A DNA stretch of 64,000 bases from the NCBI GenBank assembly GCA_023425645.1, contig JAFACG010000025.1:1-64000 (forward strand), given 5' to 3'. Position numbers and translations under genes: made by a program. The stretch comes from Pseudomonadota bacterium. Lineage in GTDB: Bacteria; Pseudomonadota; Gammaproteobacteria; Burkholderiales; Burkholderiaceae_B. The notes beneath the pieces were generated by a model, which was not told the origin of the DNA, made no database searches, and saw only the letters and a list, made by a program, of their open reading frames with translations. Below, piece by piece: positions 1-11,005 of the stretch. The stretch's first letter is position 1. Every line of letters begins with the position of its first letter.

Positions 1-1089
1 GCGCCCGCGCCTGCGCCCGTCTCCGCCAACCCGGCCCTGGCGGCCGCCGCCGAAGCGGTGCAGGACCGCTCCCGGCTGAACGCCGACCTGACCTTCGACA
101 ACTTCGTCACCGGCAAGGCCAACCAGCTGGCGCGGGCCGCCGCGCTGCAGGTCGCGGAAAACCCGGGCGTGTCCTACAACCCGCTGTTTCTGTATGGCGG
201 CGTGGGCCTGGGCAAGACCCACCTGATCCACGCCATCGGCAATGCGCTGGTGGCCAACGGCAATGGCGTGCGGGTGCGCTACGTGCATGCGGACCAGTAC
301 GTGTCCGACGTGGTCAAGGCCTACCAGCGCAAGGCCTTTGACGAATTCAAGCGCTACTACCATTCGCTGGACCTGCTGCTGATCGACGATATCCAGTTCT
401 TCGCCGGCAAGAATCGCACCCAGGAAGAATTCTTCTACGCCTTCGAGGCCATGGTGGCGCAACGCAAGCAGATCATCATCACCTCGGACACGTATCCGAA
501 GGAGCTGGCCAACATCGACAGCCGCCTGATCTCGCGCTTCGACTCCGGCCTGACGGTGGCCATCGAGCCGCCGGAGCTGGAGATGCGCGTGGCCATCCTG
601 CTGCGCAAGGCCCAGACCGAAGGCATCGCCATGCCCGAGGAAGTCGCCTTCTTCATCGCCAAGCACCTGCGCAGCAACGTGCGCGAGCTGGAAGGGGCGC
701 TGCGCAAGGTATCGGCCTACGCGCGCTTCCACGGCCGCGAAGTGCTGACGGTCGAGGTGTGCAAGGACGCCCTGAAGGACCTGCTGTCCGTCTCCAACGG
801 GCAGATCACGGTGGAGAACATCCAGAAGACCGTGGCCGACTTCTACAAGATCAAGGTCGCCGACATGTACTCCAAGCGTCGCCCGGCCAATATCGCCATG
901 CCGCGCCAGGTGGCCATGTACCTGGCCAAGGAGCTCACCCAGAAGAGCCTGCCGGAAATCGGCGATCTCTTCGGCGGACGGGACCACACCACGGTGCTGC
1001 ACGCCGTGCGCAAGATATCCGACGCGCGCACCAAGCAAGCCGAACTGAATCACGCATTACACGTACTGGAACAAACTCTCAAAGGATGA
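1..1089 (+). CDS. dnaA: Chromosomal replication initiator DnaA (5' truncated by window)
   Basis: DnaA binds oriC and opens the duplex in its ATP form. The reading frame is open from base 1, where it encodes an Ala/Pro-rich stretch typical of the variable linker (domain II); the true start lies upstream of the window, so the in-frame GTG at 58 is not the start. Visible landmarks are the AAA+ Walker A loop (GGVGLGKT, bases 196-219), the Walker B segment [10 protein letters not shown] near 376-405, and the domain IV DnaA-box-binding signature [11 protein letters not shown] near 976-1010. The gene ends 2 bases before the dnaN start, as in most proteobacterial dnaA-dnaN operons. About 362 codons are present, so roughly 100 N-terminal residues are missing. 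Identification is secure. Confidence 0.98.
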   Translation, partial: APAPAPVSANPALAAAAEAVQDRSRLNADLTFDNFVTGKANQLARAAALQVAENPGVSYNPLFLYGGVGLGKTHLIHAIGNALVANGNGVRVRYVHADQYVSDVVKAYQRKAFDEFKRYYHSLDLLLIDDIQFFAGKNRTQEEFFYAFEAMVAQRKQIIITSDTYPKELANIDSRLISRFDSGLTVAIEPPELEMRVAILLRKAQTEGIAMPEEVAFFIAKHLRSNVRELEGALRKVSAYARFHGREVLTVEVCKDALKDLLSVSNGQITVENIQKTVADFYKIKVADMYSKRRPANIAMPRQVAMYLAKELTQKSLPEIGDLFGGRDHTTVLHAVRKISDARTKQAELNHALHVLEQTLKG

Positions 1090-1091
1090 CC

Positions 1092-2201
1092 ATGCAACTC
1101 GTTCAAGCGACCCGTGACGCATTGCTCAAGCCCTTGTCCACCGTCGTCGGCATTGTGGAACGCCGTCACACACTGCCCATCCTGGCCAACATCCTGTTGC
1201 GCAAGAATGGCCCGGACGTCTCCTTCCTAGCGACGGACCTGGAAGTGCAGATCACCACCAGCGCCGACTTCGGCGTGGGCGGGGACACGGCGGCCACGAC
1301 GGTGGCGGCGCGCAAGCTGCTGGACATCCTCAAGGCGCTGCCCGACTTCGGCGAGGTCAAGCTGGGCCTGGACAGCGGCAAGCTGACCATCCAGTCCGGC
1401 AAGAGCCGCTTCCAGCTGCAGACGCTGGAGGCCGCGGACTTCCCCACCTTGAACCAGCCCGAGCAGTGGGACGTGTCCCTGAGCCTGCCGCAGCGCACGC
1501 TCAAGCACCTGTTCAACACGGTGCACTTCGCCATGGCCCAGCAGGACATCCGCTACTACCTGAACGGCATGCTGTTCGTGTTCGAGCCCGGCTTCGTGCG
1601 CACCGTCACCACCGACGGCCACCGCCTGGCCCACAACGCCACCGCCATCGACGGCATCCAGGCCCGCCACGACGTCATCGTGCCGCGCAAGACCGTGCTG
1701 GAGATGCAGCGCCTGCTGGCCGAAACAGACGACCCCGTGCAGATCGACGTGGCCAGCGGCCAGATCCGTTTCCGCTTCGGCGACGTGGAGCTGATCTCCA
1801 AGCTGGTCGAGGGCAAGTTCCCCGACTTCGCGCGGGTCATCCCCTCCAACTACACCCGTCATTTCGATGTCAGCCGCGAGGCCCTGCAGGGCAGCCTGCA
1901 GCGCGCCGCCATCCTGACCACCGACAAGCTGCGCGGCGTGCGCCTGCAGCTGTCCCAGAACCAGCTCAAGATCTCGGCGTCCAACGCCGAGCAGGAAGAG
2001 GCGGTCGAAGAGCTGGACATCGATTACGAACACGAAAGCCTGGATGTGGGCTTCAACGTGAGCTACCTGCTGGACGTGCTGGCCAACATCAAGGACGAGA
2101 CCGTCCGCTGGTCGGTGCAGCCGGATGCCAACGCGTCGGTGCTCATGACGCTGCCCGAAGAAGAAGCCTTCAAATACGTGGTCATGCCGATGCGCATCTG
2201 A
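1092..2201 (+). CDS. dnaN: DNA polymerase III beta sliding clamp
   Basis: This 369-residue protein has the normal length of the beta clamp, which encircles DNA and gives polymerase III its processivity. The N-terminus (MQLVQATRDALLKPL followed by TLPILANILL) and the C-terminal VVMPMRI match the conserved ends of the family. Two ATGs compete: 1086, overlapping the dnaA stop, and 1092. AAAGGA at 1081-1086 leaves no spacing for 1086 but 5 bases for 1092, and the shorter N-terminus matches homologues, so 1092 was chosen. It is probably cotranscribed with dnaA and perhaps gyrB, 76 bases downstream. Confidence 0.97.
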   Translation: MQLVQATRDALLKPLSTVVGIVERRHTLPILANILLRKNGPDVSFLATDLEVQITTSADFGVGGDTAATTVAARKLLDILKALPDFGEVKLGLDSGKLTIQSGKSRFQLQTLEAADFPTLNQPEQWDVSLSLPQRTLKHLFNTVHFAMAQQDIRYYLNGMLFVFEPGFVRTVTTDGHRLAHNATAIDGIQARHDVIVPRKTVLEMQRLLAETDDPVQIDVASGQIRFRFGDVELISKLVEGKFPDFARVIPSNYTRHFDVSREALQGSLQRAAILTTDKLRGVRLQLSQNQLKISASNAEQEEAVEELDIDYEHESLDVGFNVSYLLDVLANIKDETVRWSVQPDANASVLMTLPEEEAFKYVVMPMRI

Positions 2202-2247
2202 TGCGTTCGTCCCCACAGGCGCGGCCCGCCGGGCTGCGCCGGCTTGA

Positions 2248-4731
<2,484 letters not shown>

Positions 4732-4772
4732 TCGATCAAATCTGGCTACGGAACCAACACGTACTGTGAAAG

Positions 4773-4805
4773 AAGGGAGGCTGCTTATAGGCAGCCCCTT
4801 TTTTT
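4773..4805 (+). terminator. Rho-independent terminator of gyrB
   Basis: GGCTGC at 4779-4784 pairs with GCAGCC at 4791-4796, and flanking GG/CC pairs can extend the stem. A run of seven T follows at 4799-4805. It lies 41 bases after the gyrB stop and is correctly oriented to end the dnaA-dnaN-gyrB transcript. Confidence 0.9.
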
Positions 4806-4956
4806 CGCAGCGGATTTATCGCGGGGCGCTGTGACGGGGCATGTTCCTTACTGTGGGGCACAAGTTGTTTTACCCTGGCTATTTCCCGTCTCTAGGCATG
4901 GGCGGTGCTACCGGACTACGCTGATCGTAATTGTTTTGATAATTTAGTTTCCCACT

Positions 4957-6879
4957 ATGCATGGTTTCGAATTTACTCCGCATGAGCTGTGGCGACAGTT
5001 GTGTGAACTGGACGAGTACCCTCGAATTGAAGCCAAGCGCGGCCGCGACGCAGGAGACTCCGTTATGCAGACGATTTGCGCTTTTGCGAATGAGCCGGGT
5101 TTGGGAGGCGGATACTTGCTGTTGGGCATCGCCGAACCCGACGAGGCGCATGCCGAATATTGGGTGGCTGGTGTCCAGGACGGCGACAAGCTGTTGAATG
5201 ACCTTCAGCATCATTGTCGGGATCAGTTCGAGCAAGTGGTTCCCGTGCGCGGCGAGACAGTCTTGCTGAATGGCAGGCGTGTTGTGGTGGTCTATGTGCC
5301 GGAGTTACCTGTCGCTGCCAAGCCTTGTACGTTCAGGGGACGCTTCGATAGCAGAAACAAACGCAAGACAGGCATATGGCGGCGCGGGCTCAATGGCGAC
5401 TATGAGTGTGGTCAGCAGGAGCTGGCGCCAATTCTGTTGGCCAAATCAGGGATGGGGTTTGAGCAAGTTGTGCTTGAGGATGCATCCTGGAATGACCTGA
5501 ATACTACTGCCATTGCCTTGTATCGTTCCTTGCGACAGAAAGTTCGTCCTCATGCCGAAGAGTTGCAGGTAAGCGATGAGGAAATGCTCCGGGCCTTGAA
5601 CCTGGTGAAATGGCAAAAAAATGCATGGGTCCCCACTGTGGCTGGCATGCTCTTGCTGGGCAAGCCCTTGAGCCTGCGTCGTCTGTTGCCCGCCATGCGA
5701 GTGGATTATGTTCGCATTGCAGGCACGCAATGGGTTGAGGATCCGGATCAGCGCTTCGTTACTACCTTGGATATTCGAGAGCCTTTGATCCGGTTGATTC
5801 AGAAGCTGGAGGCCGCCATTCTGGATGACATGCCCAGGCATTTTCGTTTGAAGGAGGGAGAGACCCAGCGCAGCGATGAGCCAGTTCTACCGCAGAAGGT
5901 CATTCGTGAAGCCATTGTGAATGCGGTGATGCATCGTGATTATCAGATCAATCAGCCTATTTTAGTGGTGCGCTATAGCAATCGGCTGGAGATTCGCAAT
6001 GCAGGTTATTCGCTGAAGCCTGCGGCGCTGCTGGGGGAGATGGGGTCAATCCAACGCAATCCGTGTATTGCATCGGTGTTGTATGACCTTGATTTTGCCG
6101 AAACCAAAGGCTCGGGTATTCGTACGATGCGTCGTCTGCTGGACAAGGCTGGCTTGAGCGCCCCGGTGTTTACCAGCAGTAGTCAGGAAAATCAGTTTTC
6201 GGCCGTGTATCTTCTGCATCAGTTGCTGGATGAAGAGCAGCTGCAATGGCTGCAGCAGTTCCAGCACTTGTGCTTGAGTGATGACGAGGCCAAGGCGTTG
6301 ATTCTGGCCCGGGAAACCGGCGCTGTGGACAATGCCAGCTTGCGAGCCGTTGCCGGGCTGGACACCTTGGCGGCGAGCCAGGTGCTACGCAAGCTGTATC
6401 ACCAGAGGCAGTTGCTCGTGCAGGGGGGAGCCAGTTCAGCTACGTATTATCAGTTGCGTGCAGCGCCTGATCTACCGCTGTTTGATGCTGAAAATAGAAG
6501 TGAGCAGCTTGCCAATGTAAGTGAGTTCGGTGTTAATGCGAGTGAGCTCGGTGCTAATGTGAGTGAGTTCGACGTTAATGCGAGTGAGTTGCCCCCGTTC
6601 TTGCGTACCATGATGGAGGAGTTGTCTTCAAAGCCGCGTAAGGAGAAGCTCTGGCCAGTGATCGTGTCGCTATGCGCTGTCAGGGCGTATCGTGCGGAGC
6701 AATTGGCGGATTTGTTGGGAGGGCGTCAGGTAACCGCACTTAAGAGCCAGCATTTGAGTCGCCTGCGCAAGAATGGCTGGCTGCAGTATGTATATCCAGA
6801 AGTCATCAATCATCCCCAACAGGCCTACGTGACAACAGAGGCGGGACGGCTGTGGCTACATGAACAGGACGTGCTTTAA
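4957..6879 (+). CDS. Schlafen/AlbA-type (AAA_4) ATP-binding putative transcriptional regulator
   Basis: 640 residues. The N-terminal part (about 15-150) has the AlbA_2/Schlafen AAA_4 pattern: EAKRG, then ICAFANEPGLGGGYLLLGI. The middle (about 305-410) resembles the GHKL-like ATPase fold usually found with it (VIREAIVNAVMHRDY, then NPCIASVLYDLDFAETKGSGI). The C-terminus (about 560-635) looks like a winged helix. Proteins of this architecture are often annotated as RecG-like helicase or transcriptional regulator, but function is rarely known and some occur in defence islands. The gene is visibly AT-richer, with many TTG, AAA, GAT and TTT codons unlike its neighbours. It stands alone between two terminators, suggesting horizontal acquisition. 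Residues 512-546 are a heptad repeat listed separately. No partner gene points to its job. Confidence 0.8.
   Translation: MHGFEFTPHELWRQLCELDEYPRIEAKRGRDAGDSVMQTICAFANEPGLGGGYLLLGIAEPDEAHAEYWVAGVQDGDKLLNDLQHHCRDQFEQVVPVRGETVLLNGRRVVVVYVPELPVAAKPCTFRGRFDSRNKRKTGIWRRGLNGDYECGQQELAPILLAKSGMGFEQVVLEDASWNDLNTTAIALYRSLRQKVRPHAEELQVSDEEMLRALNLVKWQKNAWVPTVAGMLLLGKPLSLRRLLPAMRVDYVRIAGTQWVEDPDQRFVTTLDIREPLIRLIQKLEAAILDDMPRHFRLKEGETQRSDEPVLPQKVIREAIVNAVMHRDYQINQPILVVRYSNRLEIRNAGYSLKPAALLGEMGSIQRNPCIASVLYDLDFAETKGSGIRTMRRLLDKAGLSAPVFTSSSQENQFSAVYLLHQLLDEEQLQWLQQFQHLCLSDDEAKALILARETGAVDNASLRAVAGLDTLAASQVLRKLYHQRQLLVQGGASSATYYQLRAAPDLPLFDAENRSEQLANVSEFGVNASELGANVSEFDVNASELPPFLRTMMEELSSKPRKEKLWPVIVSLCAVRAYRAEQLADLLGGRQVTALKSQHLSRLRKNGWLQYVYPEVINHPQQAYVTTEAGRLWLHEQDVL
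6490..6594 (+). repeat. Five 21-bp tandem units inside the Schlafen-type gene
   Basis: Units begin at 6490, 6511, 6532, 6553 and 6574. The last four are close copies encoding a heptad of the form (A/V)-N-(V/A)-S-E-(F/L)-G. The first is degenerate (ENRSEQL) but keeps the N-x-S-E core. Units 2 and 4 resemble each other, as do 3 and 5, so the array may have grown by duplication of a 42-bp pair. Copy-number change keeps the frame, so it would alter only the linker length between the ATPase-like and winged-helix parts. Confidence 0.9.
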
Positions 6880-6927
6880 CCGGTATATGCCGTTGCTTAT
6901 GCTGTAGGGGTGTGTGTTGCGGAAACG

Positions 6928-6954
6928 GGGCGGCTGATGAGTCGCCCTTTTTTT
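6928..6954 (+). terminator. Rho-independent terminator
   Basis: GGGCGGCT (6928-6935) pairs with AGTCGCCC (6940-6947), with one G-T pair and a four-base loop. Seven T follow at 6948-6954. It lies 48 bases after the stop of the Schlafen-type gene and isolates it from the ABC transporter operon. Confidence 0.88.
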
Positions 6955-7120
6955 GCCCGCGCATAATCATTTCGCATAAGCTTATGAAATAACATCCGTA
7001 CAAATAAACCGGCAGCCATGTCGGTGTTTTCCCTAGAGAACGCCGCTTTTCCCCTAGAGGATGAAAGTAATAAGGTCATTATCAATCCATATTTCCATGG
7101 ACAAGCATTGCCTCCTTATT

Positions 7121-7146
7121 ATATTGTTCGTATCAAACAACAATAT
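7121..7146. promoter_or_regulatory. Candidate operator: ATATTGTT-N10-AACAATAT
   Basis: Perfect 8-bp inverted arms (7121-7128 and 7139-7146) separated by 10 bases, 27 bp upstream of the ABC receptor start. The centre also offers TTGTT/AACAA half sites. The GntR/UTRA regulator encoded at 14428 in the same operon is the natural candidate to bind it. The symmetry is seen; the binding is inferred. Confidence 0.5.
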
Positions 7147-7173
7147 GTCCGGTCAATTAATAGGAGCAGGTCC

Positions 7174-8331
7174 ATGAAGAAAGGGATTCGGGGTGTACTG
7201 GCGGCGGCAGGCATGCTGGCGGCGTTGGCCGCCCAGGCGCAGACGCTCAAGCTGGGCGTGGTGGGAGGCATGACGGGACCGGGCGCGCCCTGGGGCCTGG
7301 CGATCGACGGCGGCGTGAAGATCGCCGTGGACGAGATCAACCAGGCCGGCGGCCTGCCGGTCGGGGACAAGAAGTACAAGGTGGAGGTGGTCACCTACGA
7401 CGACCACTACAAGGCTGCCGACGCGGTCACGGCCACCAATCGCCTGATCGACCAGGACGAGGTGAAATACATCATCGGCCCCATCGGTTCGGCCTCGGTC
7501 ATGGCCATGAAGCCCATCACCGAGCGCAACCAGGTCATCATGCTGTCCAACAGCTATTCCACCGAGGTGCTGGACGCCAACACGAAGTACATGTTCCGCG
7601 TCCTGCCCACGCAATATGAATACAACCGCCAGCTGATCGGCTGGCTGAAACAGGAACGCCCCGAGCTCAAGCGCCTGGCCATCCTGTCCCCCAACGACGC
7701 CACGGGCTGGAGCACGCAGAAGATCCAGAAGCAGGCCTATGAGGACGCGGGCTATGACGTGGCCGAAACCAAGTTCTTCGAGCGTTCGCAGAACGATTTC
7801 CGTACCCTGCTGACCGGCATCCTGGCCAAGAACGTGGACTTCATCGAGCTGGACACCGTGCCGCCCGGCCCGGCCGGCATCGTGATCCGCCAGGCCCGCG
7901 AGATGGGCTTCAAGGGCCAGTTCACCAAGTTCGGCGGCAACAACGTGGCCGAGACGGTGAAGTCCGCCGGCGCGGACAATGCGCAAGGCACCCTGGTGTA
8001 CCTGTCCGCCGACCCGTCCAGCGAACCCTACCAGAAGCTGTCGCAAGCCTACGCCAAGGTGCACAGCAACAGCATGGATGACTTCGTCTTCTACTTCTAC
8101 GACGCCACCCGCCTGCTGTTCAAGGCCATCACCGAAGCCGGCACGGCGGACGACACCGACGCCGTGCGCGCCCGCATCGAAGCCAATCCCAGCTTCGACG
8201 GCGTCCAGGGCGCCATCGTGTGGGGCGGCAAGAATGTCTACGGCGTAAACCACCAGATCGCCACGCCCGCCTACCTGGGCGTGATCGAGGACGGCAAGGC
8301 CAAGGTCATCAACAAGTTCGAGGCCCGCTAG
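7174..8331 (+). CDS. Branched-chain-amino-acid-type ABC transporter substrate-binding protein
   Basis: A 385-residue periplasmic binding protein of the LivJ/UrtA (type I fold) family. It has a signal peptide of about 23 residues with a likely cleavage after AAQAQ. The mature start TLKLGVVGGMTGPGA and the segment GGVKIAVDEINQAGGL are typical of the family. The start at 7174 was chosen because AGGAG at 7162-7166 sits correctly and a signal peptide begins there. The frame is open further upstream, but that part would run through the promoter. It is the first gene of the liv-type operon. Neighbouring acyl-CoA synthetase and enoyl-CoA hydratase genes suggest the ligand is an organic (possibly aromatic) acid rather than an amino acid. 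Confidence 0.9.
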   Translation: MKKGIRGVLAAAGMLAALAAQAQTLKLGVVGGMTGPGAPWGLAIDGGVKIAVDEINQAGGLPVGDKKYKVEVVTYDDHYKAADAVTATNRLIDQDEVKYIIGPIGSASVMAMKPITERNQVIMLSNSYSTEVLDANTKYMFRVLPTQYEYNRQLIGWLKQERPELKRLAILSPNDATGWSTQKIQKQAYEDAGYDVAETKFFERSQNDFRTLLTGILAKNVDFIELDTVPPGPAGIVIRQAREMGFKGQFTKFGGNNVAETVKSAGADNAQGTLVYLSADPSSEPYQKLSQAYAKVHSNSMDDFVFYFYDATRLLFKAITEAGTADDTDAVRARIEANPSFDGVQGAIVWGGKNVYGVNHQIATPAYLGVIEDGKAKVINKFEAR

Positions 8332-8357
8332 TCGCCGCTCCTGTCTTTTGTTCCCGC

Positions 8358-8382
8358 GCTCCCCGCCGTCACGGCGGGGAGC
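8358..8382 (+). other. Strong intercistronic hairpin between receptor and permease genes
   Basis: An 11-bp perfect GC-rich stem (8358-8368 with 8372-8382) with a 3-base loop lies 26 bases after the receptor stop. There is no T-run, so it is not a classical terminator. Such hairpins after receptor genes can protect the upstream mRNA and raise receptor over permease levels, which is the likely role here. Confidence 0.65.
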
Positions 8383-8403
8383 GGCTTACCACGGCTCGCA
8401 ATC

Positions 8404-9261
8404 ATGCAGATCGCAATGCAGATCGCCATCATCGCCTTGATGTCCACCTTCGTGTACGCCCTGGTCGCCCTGGGCTTCACGCTGGTGTTCGGCATCCTGC
8501 GGGTGGTCAACTTCGCCCATGGCGAGTTTTACATGCTGGGCGCCTACGCCATGTATGTGTTCTACGGCCAGTTCTCCTGGCCCTACCTGCCCTCCATCGC
8601 GGCGGCGGCCGTGCTGGTGGGCGTGCTGGGCCTGCTGGCCGAGCGCGGCCTGTTCCGGCGCTTCGCCGGCGACGAGATGGGCGGCATGATCATGTCCCTG
8701 GCCCTGGCCATCACCTTGCAGGCGGGCATCTCGCTGCTGTTCTCCGTGGACGAGCAGTCGGTGCGCCGGCCGGTGGAAGGCGCCTGGCAGGTCGGCCAGG
8801 CCTTCTTCGCCAAGGATCAGCTGCTGATCGTGGGCATCAGCGTGTTCGCTCTGGCGGGTTTCTATTTCCTGATCGAACGCACGCGCCTGGGCATGACGAT
8901 ACGAGCCGTCGCCCAGGACAGGGAAGTGGCCCGGCTGCAGGGCGTCAGCTCCTGGAAGATCATGGCATTCACTTTTGCGCTCAGCTGCGGCCTGGCGGGA
9001 CTGTCCGGCGCGCTGATGGCGCCGGTCTACACCGTGCATCCGTACATGGGCGAGGCCGTGGTGGTGAAGGCCTTCATCATCGTGGTGCTGGGCGGGCTGG
9101 GCAGCTTGCCGGGCGCGGTCGTGGCCGCTTTCATCCTGAGCGTGACCGAGGCGGTGGCCTCCACCTTCTACAACGCGACCGTGGCCACCATGCTGTCCTT
9201 CCTGATCGTGATGGCCGTGCTGCTGGTCAAGCCCAGCGGCCTGATGGGGAAGTCGACATGA
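8404..9261 (+). CDS. ABC transporter permease, LivH type
   Basis: A 285-residue inner-membrane permease. It shows the LivH family landmarks: LVALGFTLVFGILRVVNFAHGEFYMLGAY near the N-terminus and VVKAFIIVVLGGLGSLPGAVVAA in the last third. Several hydrophobic segments are consistent with about eight transmembrane helices. The stop overlaps the start of the next permease by ATGA (9258-9261), implying coupled translation. An alternative start at 8416 would remove only four residues. Confidence 0.92.
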   Translation: MQIAMQIAIIALMSTFVYALVALGFTLVFGILRVVNFAHGEFYMLGAYAMYVFYGQFSWPYLPSIAAAAVLVGVLGLLAERGLFRRFAGDEMGGMIMSLALAITLQAGISLLFSVDEQSVRRPVEGAWQVGQAFFAKDQLLIVGISVFALAGFYFLIERTRLGMTIRAVAQDREVARLQGVSSWKIMAFTFALSCGLAGLSGALMAPVYTVHPYMGEAVVVKAFIIVVLGGLGSLPGAVVAAFILSVTEAVASTFYNATVATMLSFLIVMAVLLVKPSGLMGKST

Positions 9262-10238
9262 GCCTGAACAATGCGGTTTCTCTTTATCCTCGCGACGGCG
9301 CGCTGCGCTGGCTCTGGCATGCCATCCTGGTCGTGGCGCTGCTGGGCTGGCCGGCGTGGGCGGGGCAGCCGCGCTTCGCCCTGCACCTGGCCATCATGGT
9401 GGCGCTGTACGCCTGCCTGGCCATGAGCATGAACCTGGTGCTGCGCATCGGCCAGCTGTCCCTGGCCCACGGCGCGCTGTTCGGCCTGGGCGCCTACGCC
9501 TCGGCCATCCTCAGCCGCGACTATGGCTGGTCCTTCCCCTGGGCCTTTCTGGGCGCGGGCGTGCTGACGGCGGCCCTGGCCGCCCTGACCGGCCCCATCT
9601 TCATGCGCATCAAGGGCGTGCACTTTGCCCTGCTGACCTTCGCCCTGGGCGAGGCCGTGGTGCTGTGCTTCATCGAGTTCCACGAGCTGTTCGGCGGCAA
9701 CAACGGTTTCGGCCAGATCCCGCCGCTGCAGGCCAGCCTGCCCATCCCCGAGGGGCGTTACGGCGTCTATCTGGTGGCGGTCGGCTTCGCCCTGCTGGTG
9801 TATTTCGTGTTGCGCGCCTTGTACCGGCGCGAATGGGGCATGATCGCCGATTCCCTGCACCAGAACGAGCAACTGGTGCGCTCGGGCGGCCTGAACGTGC
9901 TGCGTTTCCGCGTCAGCGTCTTCGTGCTCAGCGCCTTGATCGCCGGCTGGACGGGCAGCCTGTACGCCCATTACCAGGGCTATATCTCGCCGGATTCCTT
10001 CGGCTTCTGGACGGCGGTCAACGCCGTCATCATGAATGTGCTGGGCGGCGTGGGCGCGCTGGCCGGGGCCGTGGTCGGCGCCGCCATCCTGATCCCCCTG
10101 CCGGAGCTGCTGCGCGACCTGCAGCAGTACCAGCGACTGATCTACGGCCTGACGCTGATCCTGCTGCTGCTGTTCATGCCCCAGGGCCTGACTGGCCTGT
10201 GGCGCAAGCGGCGCGCGGCGCGCAAGGAGGCGGCATGA
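9258..10238 (+). CDS. ABC transporter permease, LivM type
   Basis: A 326-residue partner permease. Family signatures include LAMSMNLVLRIGQLSLAHGALFGLGAYASAI and the C-terminal NVLGGVGALAGAVVGAAILI. It starts at the ATG overlapping the livH-type stop and ends overlapping the next gene in the same way. Its frame is open far upstream within the preceding gene, but that extension is not coding. With the LivH-type protein it should form the heterodimeric channel. Confidence 0.92.
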   Translation: MSLNNAVSLYPRDGALRWLWHAILVVALLGWPAWAGQPRFALHLAIMVALYACLAMSMNLVLRIGQLSLAHGALFGLGAYASAILSRDYGWSFPWAFLGAGVLTAALAALTGPIFMRIKGVHFALLTFALGEAVVLCFIEFHELFGGNNGFGQIPPLQASLPIPEGRYGVYLVAVGFALLVYFVLRALYRREWGMIADSLHQNEQLVRSGGLNVLRFRVSVFVLSALIAGWTGSLYAHYQGYISPDSFGFWTAVNAVIMNVLGGVGALAGAVVGAAILIPLPELLRDLQQYQRLIYGLTLILLLLFMPQGLTGLWRKRRAARKEAA

Positions 10239-11005
10239 GCGTGCAATTGAATGTCCGGGGCCTGAGCCGGCACTTCGGCGGGATACGGGCGGTGGACGAG
10301 GTGTCCTTCAGCACCGCGCCCGGCCAGATCACCGGCGTGATCGGTCCCAACGGCGCGGGCAAGACGACGCTGTTCAACCTGATCGCCGGCACCACCCGGC
10401 CCAGCGCGGGCGCGGTCACCCTGGACGGCGTCGCCATCACGGGACGGCCCGCCGGCTGCCTGGCTCGCCAGGGCCTGGTGCGCACCTTCCAGATGACCCA
10501 TGTGTTCGCGGGCCACACGGTGTACGAGAACCTGTACCGCGCGGCCCTGTTCCGCCAGTTCCCCTCGCCCTGGTCGCTGTTCAATCCCTGGGGCGTGCGG
10601 CGCGGCAGGCGGGAAGCGGCCCGCCAGGCCGACCAGGCGCTGGCCCTGATCGGGCTGGAGTCCGTCGCGCATGCGCAGGCCGATTCGCTGGCCTACGGCC
10701 TGCAGAAGATCCTGGGCGTGGGCATGGCGCTCACCGCCATGCCGCGCCTGCTGCTGATGGACGAGCCGGCCGCCGGCCTGAATCCGGTGGAGACGGTGGC
10801 CATGGCCGACCTGATCGAGCGCATCCACGCCAGCGGCATCGATGTGGTGGTGGTCGAGCACGACATGGGGCTGGTGATGCGCCTGTGCCAGAAGCTGGTG
10901 GTGCTGGTCAACGGCCGCCTGCTGGCCGAAGGCCCCACCGCCCAGGTGCGGCAGGACCCGCGCGTGATTGAAGCCTATCTGGGAGCCGATCTTGACGATG
11001 CTTGA
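10235..11005 (+). CDS. ABC transporter ATP-binding protein, LivG type
   Basis: A 256-residue ATPase. Walker A is GPNGAGKTT and Walker B is LLLMDEPAAGL, followed by the switch histidine in VVVEHDMGLVM. The LivG-specific stretch PAGCLARQGLVRTFQ...VFAGHTVYENLY is present. The signature motif is unusual: LAYGLQKILG where LivG proteins normally read LSYGQQRRLE, so the first Gln of the signature is Leu and the Glu is Gly. Everything else looks intact and the gene sits in translational overlap with livM and livF, so it is probably functional. Confidence 0.9.
   Translation: MSVQLNVRGLSRHFGGIRAVDEVSFSTAPGQITGVIGPNGAGKTTLFNLIAGTTRPSAGAVTLDGVAITGRPAGCLARQGLVRTFQMTHVFAGHTVYENLYRAALFRQFPSPWSLFNPWGVRRGRREAARQADQALALIGLESVAHAQADSLAYGLQKILGVGMALTAMPRLLLMDEPAAGLNPVETVAMADLIERIHASGIDVVVVEHDMGLVMRLCQKLVVLVNGRLLAEGPTAQVRQDPRVIEAYLGADLDDA

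Noticed and set aside
1080..1100. oriC between dnaA and dnaN
   Set aside because: The genes are separated by only two bases and no DnaA-box cluster is visible in the window; the origin should be upstream of dnaA.
6490..6594. Possible CRISPR-like array
   Set aside because: The units are contiguous without spacers, in frame with the gene, and encode a regular heptad; the same applies to the hexamers at 20378.
7018..7173. N-terminal extension of the ABC receptor from an upstream ATG
   Set aside because: It would place 52 residues before a clear signal peptide and run through the operator-like repeat and the ribosome site at 7162.
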